From the NCBI GenBank assembly GCA_964473865.1, contig CAYYQN010000023.1, positions 7,077 through 71,076 of the forward strand: a DNA stretch of 64,000 nt, written 5' to 3'. Positions 23,059-32,263 of the stretch are shown in pieces (positions within the stretch are counted from its first letter, which is position 1; the number at the start of each line of letters is the position of its first letter). This DNA is from CAIMUX01 sp964473865. GTDB lineage: Bacteria; Eisenbacteria; RBG-16-71-46; CAIMUX01. The position numbers and the translations under genes were made by a program. The notes beneath the pieces were generated by a model. It was not told where the DNA came from. It saw only the letters and a program-made list of their open reading frames with translations, and did not search any database.

Positions 23059-24009
23059 TCACCGCGGGTCCAGACCAAGAGCCTGTTCCACCCGCTCGGC
23101 AATCTCATCGACCTCCTCCCCCGCCTGAACCTCCAGGACCGCCGCTTCCGGAACGCGATGGCGCAGCCAGGTCTCCTGTCGTTTCGCGTACCGCCGACTG
23201 GCCCGCCCAAACTCCGCCACGCACTCCGCGAGCGGCCTACCCTCGAGCAGGTGCGGCAGGAACTCACGATACCCGACCGTGCGGAGCCCGGGCGCATCGG
23301 GAGCCAACCCGCGCGCGAGGAGCCCGCGCAACTCCTGCAGCAGCCCGGCCTCGAGCAGACGGGCGCATCGTTCATCGATGCGTCGATAGAGGTCGGCCCG
23401 GCTGCGGAGCATCGCCACCGTGGGAATCGCCCGGCCCACCGGGCGCGGCAAGCCCACCAGTTCGCTGAGCGGCCGGCCTGTGATCTCGTGCACTTCCAGC
23501 GCCCGGCTCACGCGATGCGTGTCTCCGGGGGCCAGGCGGTCTGCGCTCTGGGGATCGACGGCCCGCAAACGCCGGTGCAACGCGCCGGGGCCTTCCTGTT
23601 CCAGCACGCGAGCGTGTCGAGCGCGTATCTCCGCAGACGCGCGCGGCAGATCGTGGAGCCCGCGGACCAGCGCATCCCAGTAGAGCCCCGCCCCGCCGAC
23701 GCCCAGGAGCCGCACGCATCGCGCCCCCGCATCCTCGAGGGCGGTCCGGGCCAGATCGCGAAAACGGCCCGCGGAGCACGACTCGGTCGGCTCCAGAAGA
23801 TCCAGCAGGTGATGGCGGACGCGCGTGCGCTCGGCGATGGTCGGCTTGACGGTGCCGAGATCGAGGCTGCGGTAGATCTGCCGGCTGTCCACGGAGAGGA
23901 TCTCCAGGCCGTTTCGCTCGGCCACCACCAGGGCGACGTCCGTCTTTCCCACCGCCGTCGGGCCCAGGATCCCGCCGCCGAGGAACTCGAGCGGATCGCA
24001 GTCGCTCAT
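23059..24009 (-). CDS. miaA: tRNA dimethylallyltransferase
   Basis: 316 residues. MiaA adds dimethylallyl to A37 of tRNAs reading UNN codons. Visible: P-loop ILGPTAVGKTDVAL, the SVDSRQIYRSLDLGT loop, the zone TIAERTRVRHHLLD, and RYAKRQETWLR near the C-terminus. The first ~11 residues are a short extension. It overlaps mutL by ATGA at 24006-24009, the mutL-miaA order also found in enterobacteria. Confidence 0.94.
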   Translation of the reverse strand: MSDCDPLEFLGGGILGPTAVGKTDVALVVAERNGLEILSVDSRQIYRSLDLGTVKPTIAERTRVRHHLLDLLEPTESCSAGRFRDLARTALEDAGARCVRLLGVGGAGLYWDALVRGLHDLPRASAEIRARHARVLEQEGPGALHRRLRAVDPQSADRLAPGDTHRVSRALEVHEITGRPLSELVGLPRPVGRAIPTVAMLRSRADLYRRIDERCARLLEAGLLQELRGLLARGLAPDAPGLRTVGYREFLPHLLEGRPLAECVAEFGRASRRYAKRQETWLRHRVPEAAVLEVQAGEEVDEIAERVEQALGLDPR

Positions 24010-26012
24010 CCGCTCCGTCCGAAGCGTCGATCCAGGTCCTCCATGGTCACAAGGAGGAAGGTCGGCCGCCCGTGCGGGTCGCCGTGCGGCATGCGGGTCG
24101 CGAAGAGCTGATCGACAAGGGCATTCATCTCTTCCAGGGTCAGAGGCTGGCCGCTGCGCACGGCGCTCCGGCAGGCCCAGCTCGCCGCCAGCCGTTCTGC
24201 CCGATCGCGCCCGCGTCTGCCTGCCCCCGACAACTCGTGCAGCAGATCATGGAACAGCGCCCGAGGCTCCCGTTCCCATGCGGCCGGCACACCGCGCAGG
24301 AGCACCGAGCGCCCGCCGAACTCCTCGCCCTCCAGGCCCAAGGCGGCCAGCTCGCTCGCGAACTCGCGCCAGCAAGCGATCTCATCGGGATCCAGTTCGA
24401 TGACCACCGGAAAGAGGAGCTGCTGCGATGCCGCGGGCAATCCCCGGAGGTGTTCGAGGGCCCGTTCGTAGAGGATCCGCTCGTGGGCCGCGTGCTGGTC
24501 AATGACCAGGACGCCCTGCCGGGTCTGCGCGAACAAGTAGCGCCGATGGAGCTGCCAGATTGGGACCAGGCCCGCCTCGCCGGCATCTCCCGCGTCCATC
24601 GGGGCGACTCCGGCCACGCCCCCGTTCTCCGCCGCCTCTCGGCCTCCCGCCTCGGCACCCGACGCAAACCCGACGTCGCCCGGGACGAGCTCCTCGGCGC
24701 CTCGGGCGGGCGGGCCATCGGTCGGGCCGCCGTGGTCGGCGACCCGGTCGTCCGGGCGCAACACGGTGCCGGCGCCGTCCGGTCTCCCGTAGAGCAGTTC
24801 CATAGCGCGCCGGCCGTCGATTTGCGCGCGCCCGCCAAAGAACGACTCTTGCAGCCCGGCGCCGCTCGCTGGTTCGCCCGGCCTGCCGGTGGACCCTGTC
24901 CCGCCACCGGCCGCACGATCGCGCAGCGGCGCCGCAGTGCCGGGATCTCCCGGATCGAGGTTCCAGCCGGGCACCAACGTCGCCGTCGCCTCCCGCACCG
25001 CCCGCACCACCGTCCCGAACAGCGCGCTCTCATCCAGGAATCGGATCTCGCGCTTGGTCGGATGGACATTCACATCCACCCGCGACGGATCGATCTCGAG
25101 CAGGATCAGAGCAAACGCGTTCCGGTTCGCCGGAAGCAGGTCGCCGAATCCCTGTCGCAGCGCAGCGGAGAGCCACGGGGCCGTGACCCAGCGGCCGTTC
25201 ACGAGCAACGTTTGGTGCTGGCTTCCGGGACGCGCCAGCTCCGGGATGCCCACGAAGCCGCGGAGCGTGGCTGCCGGCGTGAGGGCCGCCACCGGGAGAA
25301 GCTTGTCCGGGAAGGACGAACCGTGCACCGCCGCGATCCTCTCCGGGAGCCCCTGCGCGACCGGCAGGTCGAGGAGCACCTGCCCTCGACTCAGAAGCCG
25401 AAACGCCACGCCGGGACTGGCCAATCCGAACACTGCCAGCATCCGGAGGATGAGACGGACTTCGGCGTCGGATCCCTTCAGGAAGCGCTTCCGCACCGGC
25501 GAGTTGAAGAACAGGTCCTCGACCGTCACGCTGGTGCCGCGGGCCCGCGCCGCCGGCTCCGGCCCCCGGCGGTCGCCGCCCTCGACCCGCACCCACCATC
25601 CCGCGCCCTCCACCACCGCCGTCACGATCTCCATGCGGGAGACGCGGCCGATGGAGGGGATCGCCTCTCCCCGAAAGCCGAGCGTCGTGACCCGCAGCAG
25701 ATCTTCCTCGCCCCGCAGCTTGCTCGTCGCGTGCGCCTCCAGGGCGAGCAGAAGATCGTCGCGGTCCATCCCGCAGCCGTCATCGTCCACTCGCAGCATG
25801 GCGTCCGGCGTCTCGCCGAGCGTCACGACGACCGACCCGGCGCCGGCATCGAGGGCGTTTTCCACCAGCTCTTTGGCCACCGAGAGCGGCCGCAGGATCA
25901 TTTCTCCGGCGGCGATCTTGGCGACCACGCGGGGGTCGAGGCGGCGCACGGGGCGGGACTCCGGGATCCGGGATGGCCCATTCTGGTTTCCGTCACGCTC
26001 CGCGGCGCACAT
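24006..26012 (-). CDS. mutL: DNA mismatch repair protein MutL
   Basis: 668 residues from the ATG at 26012 (GGAGGAG upstream). GHKL ATPase motifs: AAGEMILRPLSVAKELVENALDAGA, DDDGCGM, TLGFRGEAIPSI. The middle is a long Gly/Pro/Ala-rich linker. The C-terminal domain carries the endonuclease motif DQHAAHERILYE and ACRSAVRSG, so this is the nicking type found where MutH is absent. The usual zinc-ligand motif CPHGRP reads DPHGRP (in MPHGDPHGRPT), a Cys-to-Asp change worth noting. It overlaps both the GT9 gene and miaA. Confidence 0.94.
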   Translation of the reverse strand: MCAAERDGNQNGPSRIPESRPVRRLDPRVVAKIAAGEMILRPLSVAKELVENALDAGAGSVVVTLGETPDAMLRVDDDGCGMDRDDLLLALEAHATSKLRGEEDLLRVTTLGFRGEAIPSIGRVSRMEIVTAVVEGAGWWVRVEGGDRRGPEPAARARGTSVTVEDLFFNSPVRKRFLKGSDAEVRLILRMLAVFGLASPGVAFRLLSRGQVLLDLPVAQGLPERIAAVHGSSFPDKLLPVAALTPAATLRGFVGIPELARPGSQHQTLLVNGRWVTAPWLSAALRQGFGDLLPANRNAFALILLEIDPSRVDVNVHPTKREIRFLDESALFGTVVRAVREATATLVPGWNLDPGDPGTAAPLRDRAAGGGTGSTGRPGEPASGAGLQESFFGGRAQIDGRRAMELLYGRPDGAGTVLRPDDRVADHGGPTDGPPARGAEELVPGDVGFASGAEAGGREAAENGGVAGVAPMDAGDAGEAGLVPIWQLHRRYLFAQTRQGVLVIDQHAAHERILYERALEHLRGLPAASQQLLFPVVIELDPDEIACWREFASELAALGLEGEEFGGRSVLLRGVPAAWEREPRALFHDLLHELSGAGRRGRDRAERLAASWACRSAVRSGQPLTLEEMNALVDQLFATRMPHGDPHGRPTFLLVTMEDLDRRFGRSG

Positions 26013-27177
26013 GCGACTCCTCCCTCTGCTTCGACCTCCCGGCCAGGATCCGTAGTTCCTCGGCAACCCGGGCCGGACCAAGGTCGCCGAGGCAACGCCA
26101 GTGTCCCAACCAGCAGCGGTTGCGACCGTGGACTCCACAGGGCCGGCAGGTCAGGCCTTCGACCTCCAGCACGCGAACCTGAGATCCTACGGGGGCGAAC
26201 CCGAAACGCGTCACCGTCGAACCGAAGATCCCCAGAACCGGCACGCCCAGAGCGGCAGCCAGGTGCATCGGCCCCGAGTCGGAGACCGCGACCACGCGCG
26301 CCCGGGCGAGCACTGCCTTCAGCGGCCCGAGGGGTAGACGAAAGATCGTCTCGCCGGCTGCCCGACCGGGATTCGGACCCGAATCGGGGGGTTCAATCCA
26401 CCAGGTCGCGAGCCCTTCCGCCCTCAGGAGACGCGCCACCTGGGCAAAGCGGTCGGGCGGATACTCCTTGGTGCGGCGGGAGGCCCCCGTGACGATCGCC
26501 ACCGCGGTCCCGGAGGGTCCCACGAACGCGTCCGGCGCGAGCTGGCGCGCCTCTATCTCCTCTCGCGCGGTCACGACGACTTCCGGCCGGCAGGCGACCA
26601 GGGGATCACCCGCGTCCAGCCCGGCCGCGCGCGCGTATCGCTCCACCGCGTGCGGCACTTGCGGGCGTGGCGCGCGATCTCCCCACCATACCAGCCACCG
26701 CCGGGCCCCCGACCGGGTCCGCACCGACGCTCGCTCGCGGCCGAGGAGGCGAGAGAGTCGGCGGCTTCCCAGCGTTCCCTGCAGATCGAACACGCGATCG
26801 AAGAGCGGTGGACGCCGCCGCCCGGTTCCGTCCGGGAGCCCACCGGGCGCCAGGTCTGGGAACCCGTCCGGCGCCGGGTCCGGGAGTTCACCCCGCGCCA
26901 GTTCTGGGAAACCGTCTGGCGCCGGCTCCCCGTGCCGCTCGCCAGGCCCGGCCTCGCGCGAATCGATCTCCTCCCGCACCAGCACCCGCTCCAACCAGGG
27001 AAGTCCGTCGAAGACCGGCCGCGATCTCGCCTCGGTCAACACCGATACGCGCGCCTGCGTGGCCAGGGCCCGGGTCACGCCGGTCGTGAGGACGCAGTCG
27101 CCGAGCGAGTGAAAGCGGACGACCAGCACTCGCGGACGGCCCTTGGATGCGCCCTCGAACTGGTCGTCTCTCACCAC
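25993..27177 (-). CDS. glycosyltransferase family 9 (heptosyltransferase-like)
   Basis: 394 residues. ADP-heptose:LPS heptosyltransferase pattern: N-terminal VLVVRFHSLGDCVLTTGV, and the donor-binding region VAVSDSGPMHLAAALGVPVLGIFGS. The acceptor is presumably the LPS inner core, fitting the lipid A genes nearby. Between the halves, residues about 80-125 form an inserted Pro/Gly/Asp-rich linker that includes a 16-residue repeat (PAPDGFPELARGELPD and PAPDGFPDLAPGGLPD). A Cys pair near the C-terminus (LTCRPCG, RCWLGHWRC) could bind metal. Overlaps its neighbours at both ends. Confidence 0.85.
   Translation of the reverse strand: MVRDDQFEGASKGRPRVLVVRFHSLGDCVLTTGVTRALATQARVSVLTEARSRPVFDGLPWLERVLVREEIDSREAGPGERHGEPAPDGFPELARGELPDPAPDGFPDLAPGGLPDGTGRRRPPLFDRVFDLQGTLGSRRLSRLLGRERASVRTRSGARRWLVWWGDRAPRPQVPHAVERYARAAGLDAGDPLVACRPEVVVTAREEIEARQLAPDAFVGPSGTAVAIVTGASRRTKEYPPDRFAQVARLLRAEGLATWWIEPPDSGPNPGRAAGETIFRLPLGPLKAVLARARVVAVSDSGPMHLAAALGVPVLGIFGSTVTRFGFAPVGSQVRVLEVEGLTCRPCGVHGRNRCWLGHWRCLGDLGPARVAEELRILAGRSKQREESHVRRGA
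26846..26940 (-). repeat. 48-bp tandem repeat in the GT9 gene
   Basis: Two in-frame copies of a 48-base unit encode the 16-residue Pro/Gly/Asp-rich repeat in the glycosyltransferase linker. The copies differ at a few positions. Similar repeats occur in waaA, lolD and the rlmI-like gene. Confidence 0.6.
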
Positions 27178-27533
27178 CGGTAACCCTGTTCGAACGCCTC
27201 TCGCAAGTCGTAGACGTCCGCGAAATCCTCCAGCGAGTCTTCGTCCGTCTTGCGCAGGAGATCCGCTTCGATCAGATCGTAGACGATCCGCCCCAGGTCG
27301 ATCGTCCCGGTGAGACCCCAGTGCCGGAACACGTCGAAGGCCATCGGCCCGAACTCCTCGAGCGCAAGGTCACGCGCGCCCTCGGCAAGTTCGCGGCCGT
27401 TCACGTGGCCCGACCGCTGGAGGCGCCGGCGGGAGTACTCCAGCGCGCGCAGCACGAAGAAGTAGGCGTCGGGCCGGAACCTTCCCCGGCGTTCCGCCAC
27501 CTCCTCGATCGCCCGAACCGGATCCACATCCAT
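27171..27533 (-). CDS. Minf_1886 family conserved hypothetical protein
   Basis: 120 residues. The pattern RFRPDAYFFVLRALEYS, HVNGRELAEGARDLALEEFG, and AFDVFRHWGLTGTIDLGRIVY DLIEADLL, followed by an acidic DSLEDFADVYDL tail, matches a conserved uncharacterised family (Minf_1886-type) found in diverse Gram-negative candidate phyla. Function unknown. It sits 9 bases after nadB and overlaps the glycosyltransferase start by 7 bases. Confidence 0.7.
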   Translation of the reverse strand: MDVDPVRAIEEVAERRGRFRPDAYFFVLRALEYSRRRLQRSGHVNGRELAEGARDLALEEFGPMAFDVFRHWGLTGTIDLGRIVYDLIEADLLRKTDEDSLEDFADVYDLREAFEQGYRW

Positions 27534-27542
27534 GGCGAGCCT

Positions 27543-29180
27543 CTAGCTCACATCCGCCGAAGCCGCGCCGGAAACGCCTCCCCGGCCGCCACGCCCGGTC
27601 AGAGGCGTCAGCACGGTATCGACCGCGAACCGGGCGTCGTCACGCTCGGGATGATCCTCGTTGTAGTGCAACCCCCGCGACTCGCGCCGCTCCCGGGCGC
27701 ACCGAACGATGAGCTCCGCGGTGAGCGAGAGGTTCCGCAGCTCGATCAGATCCCGGTCGAGCACGAAGTCCCAGTAGTAGCTCTCAATGCTCCGGCGGAA
27801 GATCTCCAGATACCGCGCGGCGATCGCCAGGCGGTGGTCGTTACGCACGATGCCGACGAAGTCCCACATGAGCCGCCGCACCAGGTCCCAGTGCGCATCG
27901 ATGAGCACCGTCTCGCGGGGAAGGGTGGCGGTGCCGACGTCCCAGGCCGGAAGAGCCAGCTCCCGGTCAAGACCGGGCAGGTCCGCCACGGCGCTGGCGG
28001 CGGCCATCTCCGCCATGACCAGCGCCTCGAGCAGCGAGTTGCTCGCCAGTCGGTTCGCCCCGTGCAGGCCGGTGAAGGCGACCTCCCCCGCCGCGTAGAG
28101 ACCCGGGAGGTCCGTGCGGGCCTCCAGATCGGTGACCACCCCGCCGCACTGATAGTGGGCCGCCGGGACCACCGGGATCGGCTGCCGCGTGATGTCGAGG
28201 CCCAGGCCCAGACAGGTCTCGTAGATGTTGGGAAAGCGCCGGCGAACGAGGTCCGCGTTCAGGTGCTCCAGGTGCAGCAGGACCGAGCGGTCGGCCCGGC
28301 GCTTCATCTCCCGGTCGATCGAACGCGCCACGATGTCGCGCGGCGCGAGGTCGGCGAGCGGATGGGGAATGCGCAGCCGCTCGCCGGACAATGTCGTGAG
28401 ATAACCGCCCTCGCCCCGCACCGCTTCGGAAATGAGAAACGACCGCGCGTCCGGGTGGAAGAGAACGGTGGGGTGGAACTGCACAAACTCGAGGTTGGCC
28501 ACGCGGCAACCGGCGCGCCAGGCCATCGCCAGACCATCTCCGGTCGCAACGTCCGGGTTGCTGGTGTAGGTGTAGACCTTGCCGGCTCCTCCGGTGGCGA
28601 GGATCGTGGCCCGGGCCGCGAACGGGAAGATCTCCCGGCTGCCGGCATCCAGCACGTAGGCACCGAGACAGCGAGGATGCAGGTCGCCGCGCTGCGCTTT
28701 GCGGTCGAGGATGAGATCGACGGCGACGTGTTCGGTGAACACCTCGATGTGCCCGTGTTCCTGCACCCGGGCCGTGAGGGCATCCATGACTCCCCGGCCG
28801 GTGATGTCGCCCACGTGCAGCACGCGTCGCCGCGCGTGGCCCCCCTCCCGGCCCAGCTCGTAGGCCTGGTCGGCCCGGCGGGCGAACTGGACACCCAGTT
28901 CCTCGAGCCTTCGAACCGCATCCGGACCGTGCTGAACCATCAGATCGACGGCGGCCGGACGACACAGGCCGGCCCCGCAAGCCAACGTGTCCTGGGCGTG
29001 GATGGCGGGGGTGTCGTCGGCTCCGACCGCGGCCGCGATGCCTCCCTGCGCCCAGGCGGTGTTGGCGTCCAGGAGCCCACGTTTCGCGAGCAGAGCCACG
29101 CTCCCGTGGCCGGCCGCCCGCAGCGCGGAGACCAGCCCGGCCAGGCCCGAGCCGATAACCAGGAAGTCCTTGACAATCAT
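27543..29180 (-). CDS. nadB: L-aspartate oxidase
   Basis: 545 residues. NadB oxidises aspartate to iminoaspartate, the first step of NAD synthesis. Motifs: FAD fold DFLVIGSGLAGLVSALRAA, NTAWAQGGIAAA, GREGGHARRRVLH, TGRGVMDAL, and the FAD-binding GLYAAGEVAFTGLHGANRLASNSLLEAL. The fumarate reductase/succinate dehydrogenase flavoprotein C-terminal domain follows. nadA and nadC are not in the window. The gene is divergent from the lipoprotein gene at 29312. Confidence 0.95.
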   Translation of the reverse strand: MIVKDFLVIGSGLAGLVSALRAAGHGSVALLAKRGLLDANTAWAQGGIAAAVGADDTPAIHAQDTLACGAGLCRPAAVDLMVQHGPDAVRRLEELGVQFARRADQAYELGREGGHARRRVLHVGDITGRGVMDALTARVQEHGHIEVFTEHVAVDLILDRKAQRGDLHPRCLGAYVLDAGSREIFPFAARATILATGGAGKVYTYTSNPDVATGDGLAMAWRAGCRVANLEFVQFHPTVLFHPDARSFLISEAVRGEGGYLTTLSGERLRIPHPLADLAPRDIVARSIDREMKRRADRSVLLHLEHLNADLVRRRFPNIYETCLGLGLDITRQPIPVVPAAHYQCGGVVTDLEARTDLPGLYAAGEVAFTGLHGANRLASNSLLEALVMAEMAAASAVADLPGLDRELALPAWDVGTATLPRETVLIDAHWDLVRRLMWDFVGIVRNDHRLAIAARYLEIFRRSIESYYWDFVLDRDLIELRNLSLTAELIVRCARERRESRGLHYNEDHPERDDARFAVDTVLTPLTGRGGRGGVSGAASADVS

Positions 29181-29311
29181 AAAGATCCCGCCTCACTGAC
29201 GCCGGTCTCGGCGCCCGCTTTTCTGCTTCAGCGGAGTATACGCACGGCCGATATTTCCATCAAAGGAAAAGCCCGGCGCCGGTCGTACCGGCCACCGGGG
29301 GGAGGCTGACC

Positions 29312-29860
29312 ATGCGTAATCGCGTTCCCCTCGCTCTCACCCTTTCGGCTCTCGCCCTCTGCCTGGGGATCCTCGCCGGCTGCAGCGACGATTCCGCGCC
29401 GCGATCGCTGCTGCAGGTGACGAGCGTCAACGAGAACCAGCCGCTCTCCAGCGATGTGGCCGAGGGACCGGACAGCTCCCTCACCGTGCGGGAGGACATC
29501 ATCGAGATCACGGTTAAGAACAACCCGCACGACGACGTTCTCAGTCTCTCCGGCGACGGGGCGTTCGGATACGTCACCCTGGAGCGCTACGAAATCCGGT
29601 TCGAGAGCGAGGAGTCGATTCCGCCGGTGACCGGCAACCTCGGCTGGACGGTCGCCAGCGGTAGCTCGGTGAAAGGCTCGCTGGTTGTCGTTCCGGCCAG
29701 CCACAAGGTGGCGGCCCCTCTCATCTCGCTGCGCAACGGCGGGGAGATCCAGACGACCGCCCGGCTCACGATCACGGGCCGCGAGGCGACCTCGGACGCC
29801 AAAGTCAGCGTGGAGACCTCGTTCCCGGTGCATTTCGCAAACTGGACCGACGAAGACTGA
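29312..29860 (+). CDS. lipoprotein of unknown function
   Basis: 182 residues, the only plus-strand gene in the chromosomal block. A lipoprotein signal is clear: RNRVPLALTLSALALCLGILAGC, lipobox LAGC with Cys23. The mature part is beta-rich (LTVREDIIEITVKN, GYVTLERYEIRFESEE) and resembles an immunoglobulin-like or cohesin-like sandwich; no family is claimed. Asp follows the lipid Cys by two residues (CSDD), which in some Gram-negatives matters for sorting. Divergent from nadB, convergent with the transporter gene. Confidence 0.75.
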   Translation: MRNRVPLALTLSALALCLGILAGCSDDSAPRSLLQVTSVNENQPLSSDVAEGPDSSLTVREDIIEITVKNNPHDDVLSLSGDGAFGYVTLERYEIRFESEESIPPVTGNLGWTVASGSSVKGSLVVVPASHKVAAPLISLRNGGEIQTTARLTITGREATSDAKVSVETSFPVHFANWTDED

Positions 29861-29903
29861 CCGACTGCTTCTCGCCGCCGCAGATTCGAGCCCGGGGGCG
29901 CGC

Positions 29904-31139
29904 TCACAGCGCCAGCAGCACGAGCAGTCCCCAGGCCGTCGTCGCGATCGTCACCGGAAGACCGACCTTCAGATAGCGCCAGAAACCGATCCGGGCTCCT
30001 TCCCCGGCCAGGTCAATCACGATCAGGTTGGCAACCGAACCCAGGAGCGTGAGATTCCCGGCGAACGTGGTCGCCATGGCGAGGACCCGCCACTGCAGCA
30101 CCGGATCTTCCAGACCCCCGATCCACGGCCGCGCCACGAGGATGAACGGCACGTTCGAGACCAGATTGCTCCCCAGGACCGCCAGCACCGAAAAGACCGC
30201 CGCTTGCCGGCGGGCGCCCTCTCCCAGCAACGGCTGGAACAAGCCATGCAGCCACTCGGCCGCCCCCGCCCGCACCACCCCCTCCACCAGGACGAAGAGA
30301 GACGCAAAGAAGAGAAGCAGGAGCCAGTCGACCCGCCGGAAGACCTTTCGCGCGTCCACCCCCCCGAGCACGAGGACCGCGCAAGCGCCGCCCAAGGCGG
30401 AGAGCGACAACCGCGCGCCACCGAGGAATCCCGCCACCACCAGGCCAAGGATGATCAGCGCCCGGCGCAACAGGTGGTGCCGCACCGGGGGGAGTTCCGC
30501 CTCGGTCCGGACCTCGCCATGGGTGCGCAGTTCCCGGGCGAACATCGCGTGCAGAATGCCCGAGAGGATCAAGAGACCACCCAGGGCGACCGGAATCATG
30601 TGCAGCAGAAACGTGCGGTAGCGATCCCCGGACAAGGCCCCGATCAACATGTTCTGCGGGTTTCCCGACAGCGTGGCCACGCTGCCGATATTGGCCCCCA
30701 TGCAGAGGGCAAACAGGTACGGAACCATGGGCAGGCCGGCACGCCGCACCGCGGCCACCAGAAGCGGGGTGAGCAACAGGCAGACCGTGTCGTTGACCAG
30801 AAACGCCGAAAGCACTCCGGCTCCCCACGCAGTCAGGTGGAGCAATGCCACCGGGCTACCGGCCCGCGCCAGCAGGAGAACCGCCGCGCGCTCGAAGAAA
30901 CCGGCGATGTCGAGTCCCGCCGCGATGATCATCATGCCGAGCAGAAGCACCAAGGTGTTCGGCTCGATCGCAGCCCACGCTTCCTCCGGGGTCATGGCCT
31001 GCGCCGCGATCAGCAGGAACGCGCCGACCAACGCTCCGCCCGCGCGTCCCAGCGGAAGGAATCGCAGATCCCGCGCCGTCATCACGAAGTAGGCCGCGAC
31101 GAAGACCGCGACGGCCACCCACGGGGGAGCCGGATTCAT
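29904..31139 (-). CDS. ArsB/NhaD-type (ion transporter superfamily) anion permease
   Basis: 411 residues from the ATG at 31139, which overlaps the lpxK stop by ATGA. About ten to eleven membrane helices. Superfamily signatures are present in both halves: NDTVCLLLTPLLVA and SGNPQNMLIGAL in the first, GSNLVSNVPFILVARPW and GNLTLLGSVANLIVID in the second, typical of SLC13/ArsB/NhaD transporters of the YbiR type. Substrate cannot be told (arsenite, Na+/H+ exchange or dicarboxylate are all possible). It ends the long lipid A operon. Confidence 0.8.
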   Translation of the reverse strand: MNPAPPWVAVAVFVAAYFVMTARDLRFLPLGRAGGALVGAFLLIAAQAMTPEEAWAAIEPNTLVLLLGMMIIAAGLDIAGFFERAAVLLLARAGSPVALLHLTAWGAGVLSAFLVNDTVCLLLTPLLVAAVRRAGLPMVPYLFALCMGANIGSVATLSGNPQNMLIGALSGDRYRTFLLHMIPVALGGLLILSGILHAMFARELRTHGEVRTEAELPPVRHHLLRRALIILGLVVAGFLGGARLSLSALGGACAVLVLGGVDARKVFRRVDWLLLLFFASLFVLVEGVVRAGAAEWLHGLFQPLLGEGARRQAAVFSVLAVLGSNLVSNVPFILVARPWIGGLEDPVLQWRVLAMATTFAGNLTLLGSVANLIVIDLAGEGARIGFWRYLKVGLPVTIATTAWGLLVLLAL

Positions 31140-32263
31140 TGCGCGCCGGCCCCGGCGGCCACGAGCTTTCGTAGCCAGCCGATCCACCAGACTTCGGCGT
31201 CGGGCTCGTTCCAGCGCAGCGACTGGACGATCAGCGCCGCCTGCGAGCCGGGTGGGAGCACGCCGCGCAGCCGGGGCCAGTCCTTTTCCGTGGTCACGAG
31301 GAGGCCGCGGGGGCCGTCCCCTCCCACCCCCGGCAGTCCTCGCAAATCGCGCTCGCGAAAACGGTGATGATCGCGGAAGAAACGCCTGACCGCCGGGCGG
31401 AGGTCGAGGCCTTCAAGCATCTCCTCCAGTCTCTCCGGATGCGCGATGGCCGCGAGCAGGGCGATGGGGAGGCCGGGGGGCGGCGCCTCTCCCGCCACCG
31501 TCACCAGCGCTGGCTCGCCATGCCAGGAATAGACCGGAACCGTCGAACGAAGCCACGGGCGCAGGCGTTGCGCCGCGGCCGCAGCCAACTCCGGAGAGAT
31601 CCCGGCCAGAACGACGACATCCGCGCGCGCCAGCGCCGAGCGCGGCGGCTCGCGCAGAGGACCGCGGGGCAAGAGATGGCCGTTTCCCAGCGGCGCGCCT
31701 CCCAGGAGCGTGACCACCTCGCCGCAGCGGTAGAGCTGCCGGTGCTGCAGTCCGTCGTCGAGCAGCACCAGTTGGGTCCCGACCGCAGCAGCCGCGCGGG
31801 CCGCCAGGATCCGCTTTGGCGCCACCCAGACCCCAGTCCCCCCCACGACTCCGATCCGCGACGAGAGCCAGACCGCTTCATCGCCAAAGCGGACCGCCGC
31901 ATCTGCCGTCGGCGGCTCCGGCACCTTCCAGACGGCGAGGTTCCCGGCTCGACTGCCAGGTGAACGAGCGCCGTATCCGCGGGTCGCCACACCGGCACGA
32001 ATCTCCGCCGAGGCCGCCAGACGCACGAGCTCCAGGGTGAGCGGCGTCTTTCCCGTGCCTCCGACCTCGATTCCACCGATCGAGATGACCGGGACCGGGG
32101 CACGCTCCACGCGCAGGAGCCGCACGGCCAGGAAGGCCTCACGCAAGGCCACGCCGCCGCGCATCAGGAGCTCCGGCCCAGCCAGAGCGCCCCCGAGCAG
32201 CCGCGCCGTCACGCCGCGCGGACCGGCGGGGTCCCAGAGCGACGCCAGCAATCCCGGGATCAC
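31136..32263 (-). CDS. lpxK: tetraacyldisaccharide 4'-kinase
   Basis: 375 residues from a GTG at 32263 that overlaps the waaA stop (GTGA). LpxK phosphorylates the 4' position of the lipid A disaccharide at the inner membrane. The Walker A is VISIGGIEVGGTGKTPLT, followed by the LpxK-typical VATRGYGARSPG, the DDGLQHRQL catalytic segment, and FRDHHRFRERDL. Lies between waaA and the transporter gene, all overlapping. Confidence 0.93.
   Translation of the reverse strand: MIPGLLASLWDPAGPRGVTARLLGGALAGPELLMRGGVALREAFLAVRLLRVERAPVPVISIGGIEVGGTGKTPLTLELVRLAASAEIRAGVATRGYGARSPGSRAGNLAVWKVPEPPTADAAVRFGDEAVWLSSRIGVVGGTGVWVAPKRILAARAAAAVGTQLVLLDDGLQHRQLYRCGEVVTLLGGAPLGNGHLLPRGPLREPPRSALARADVVVLAGISPELAAAAAQRLRPWLRSTVPVYSWHGEPALVTVAGEAPPPGLPIALLAAIAHPERLEEMLEGLDLRPAVRRFFRDHHRFRERDLRGLPGVGGDGPRGLLVTTEKDWPRLRGVLPPGSQAALIVQSLRWNEPDAEVWWIGWLRKLVAAGAGAQ

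Noticed and set aside
24540..24900. Frameshift in the mutL linker
   Set aside because: The region is Gly/Pro/Ala-rich but stays in one frame between clear ATPase and endonuclease domains; it is a normal variable linker.
24072..26492. 806-codon plus-strand open frame
   Set aside because: Antisense to mutL and the GT9 gene; low-complexity translation and no ribosome-binding site.
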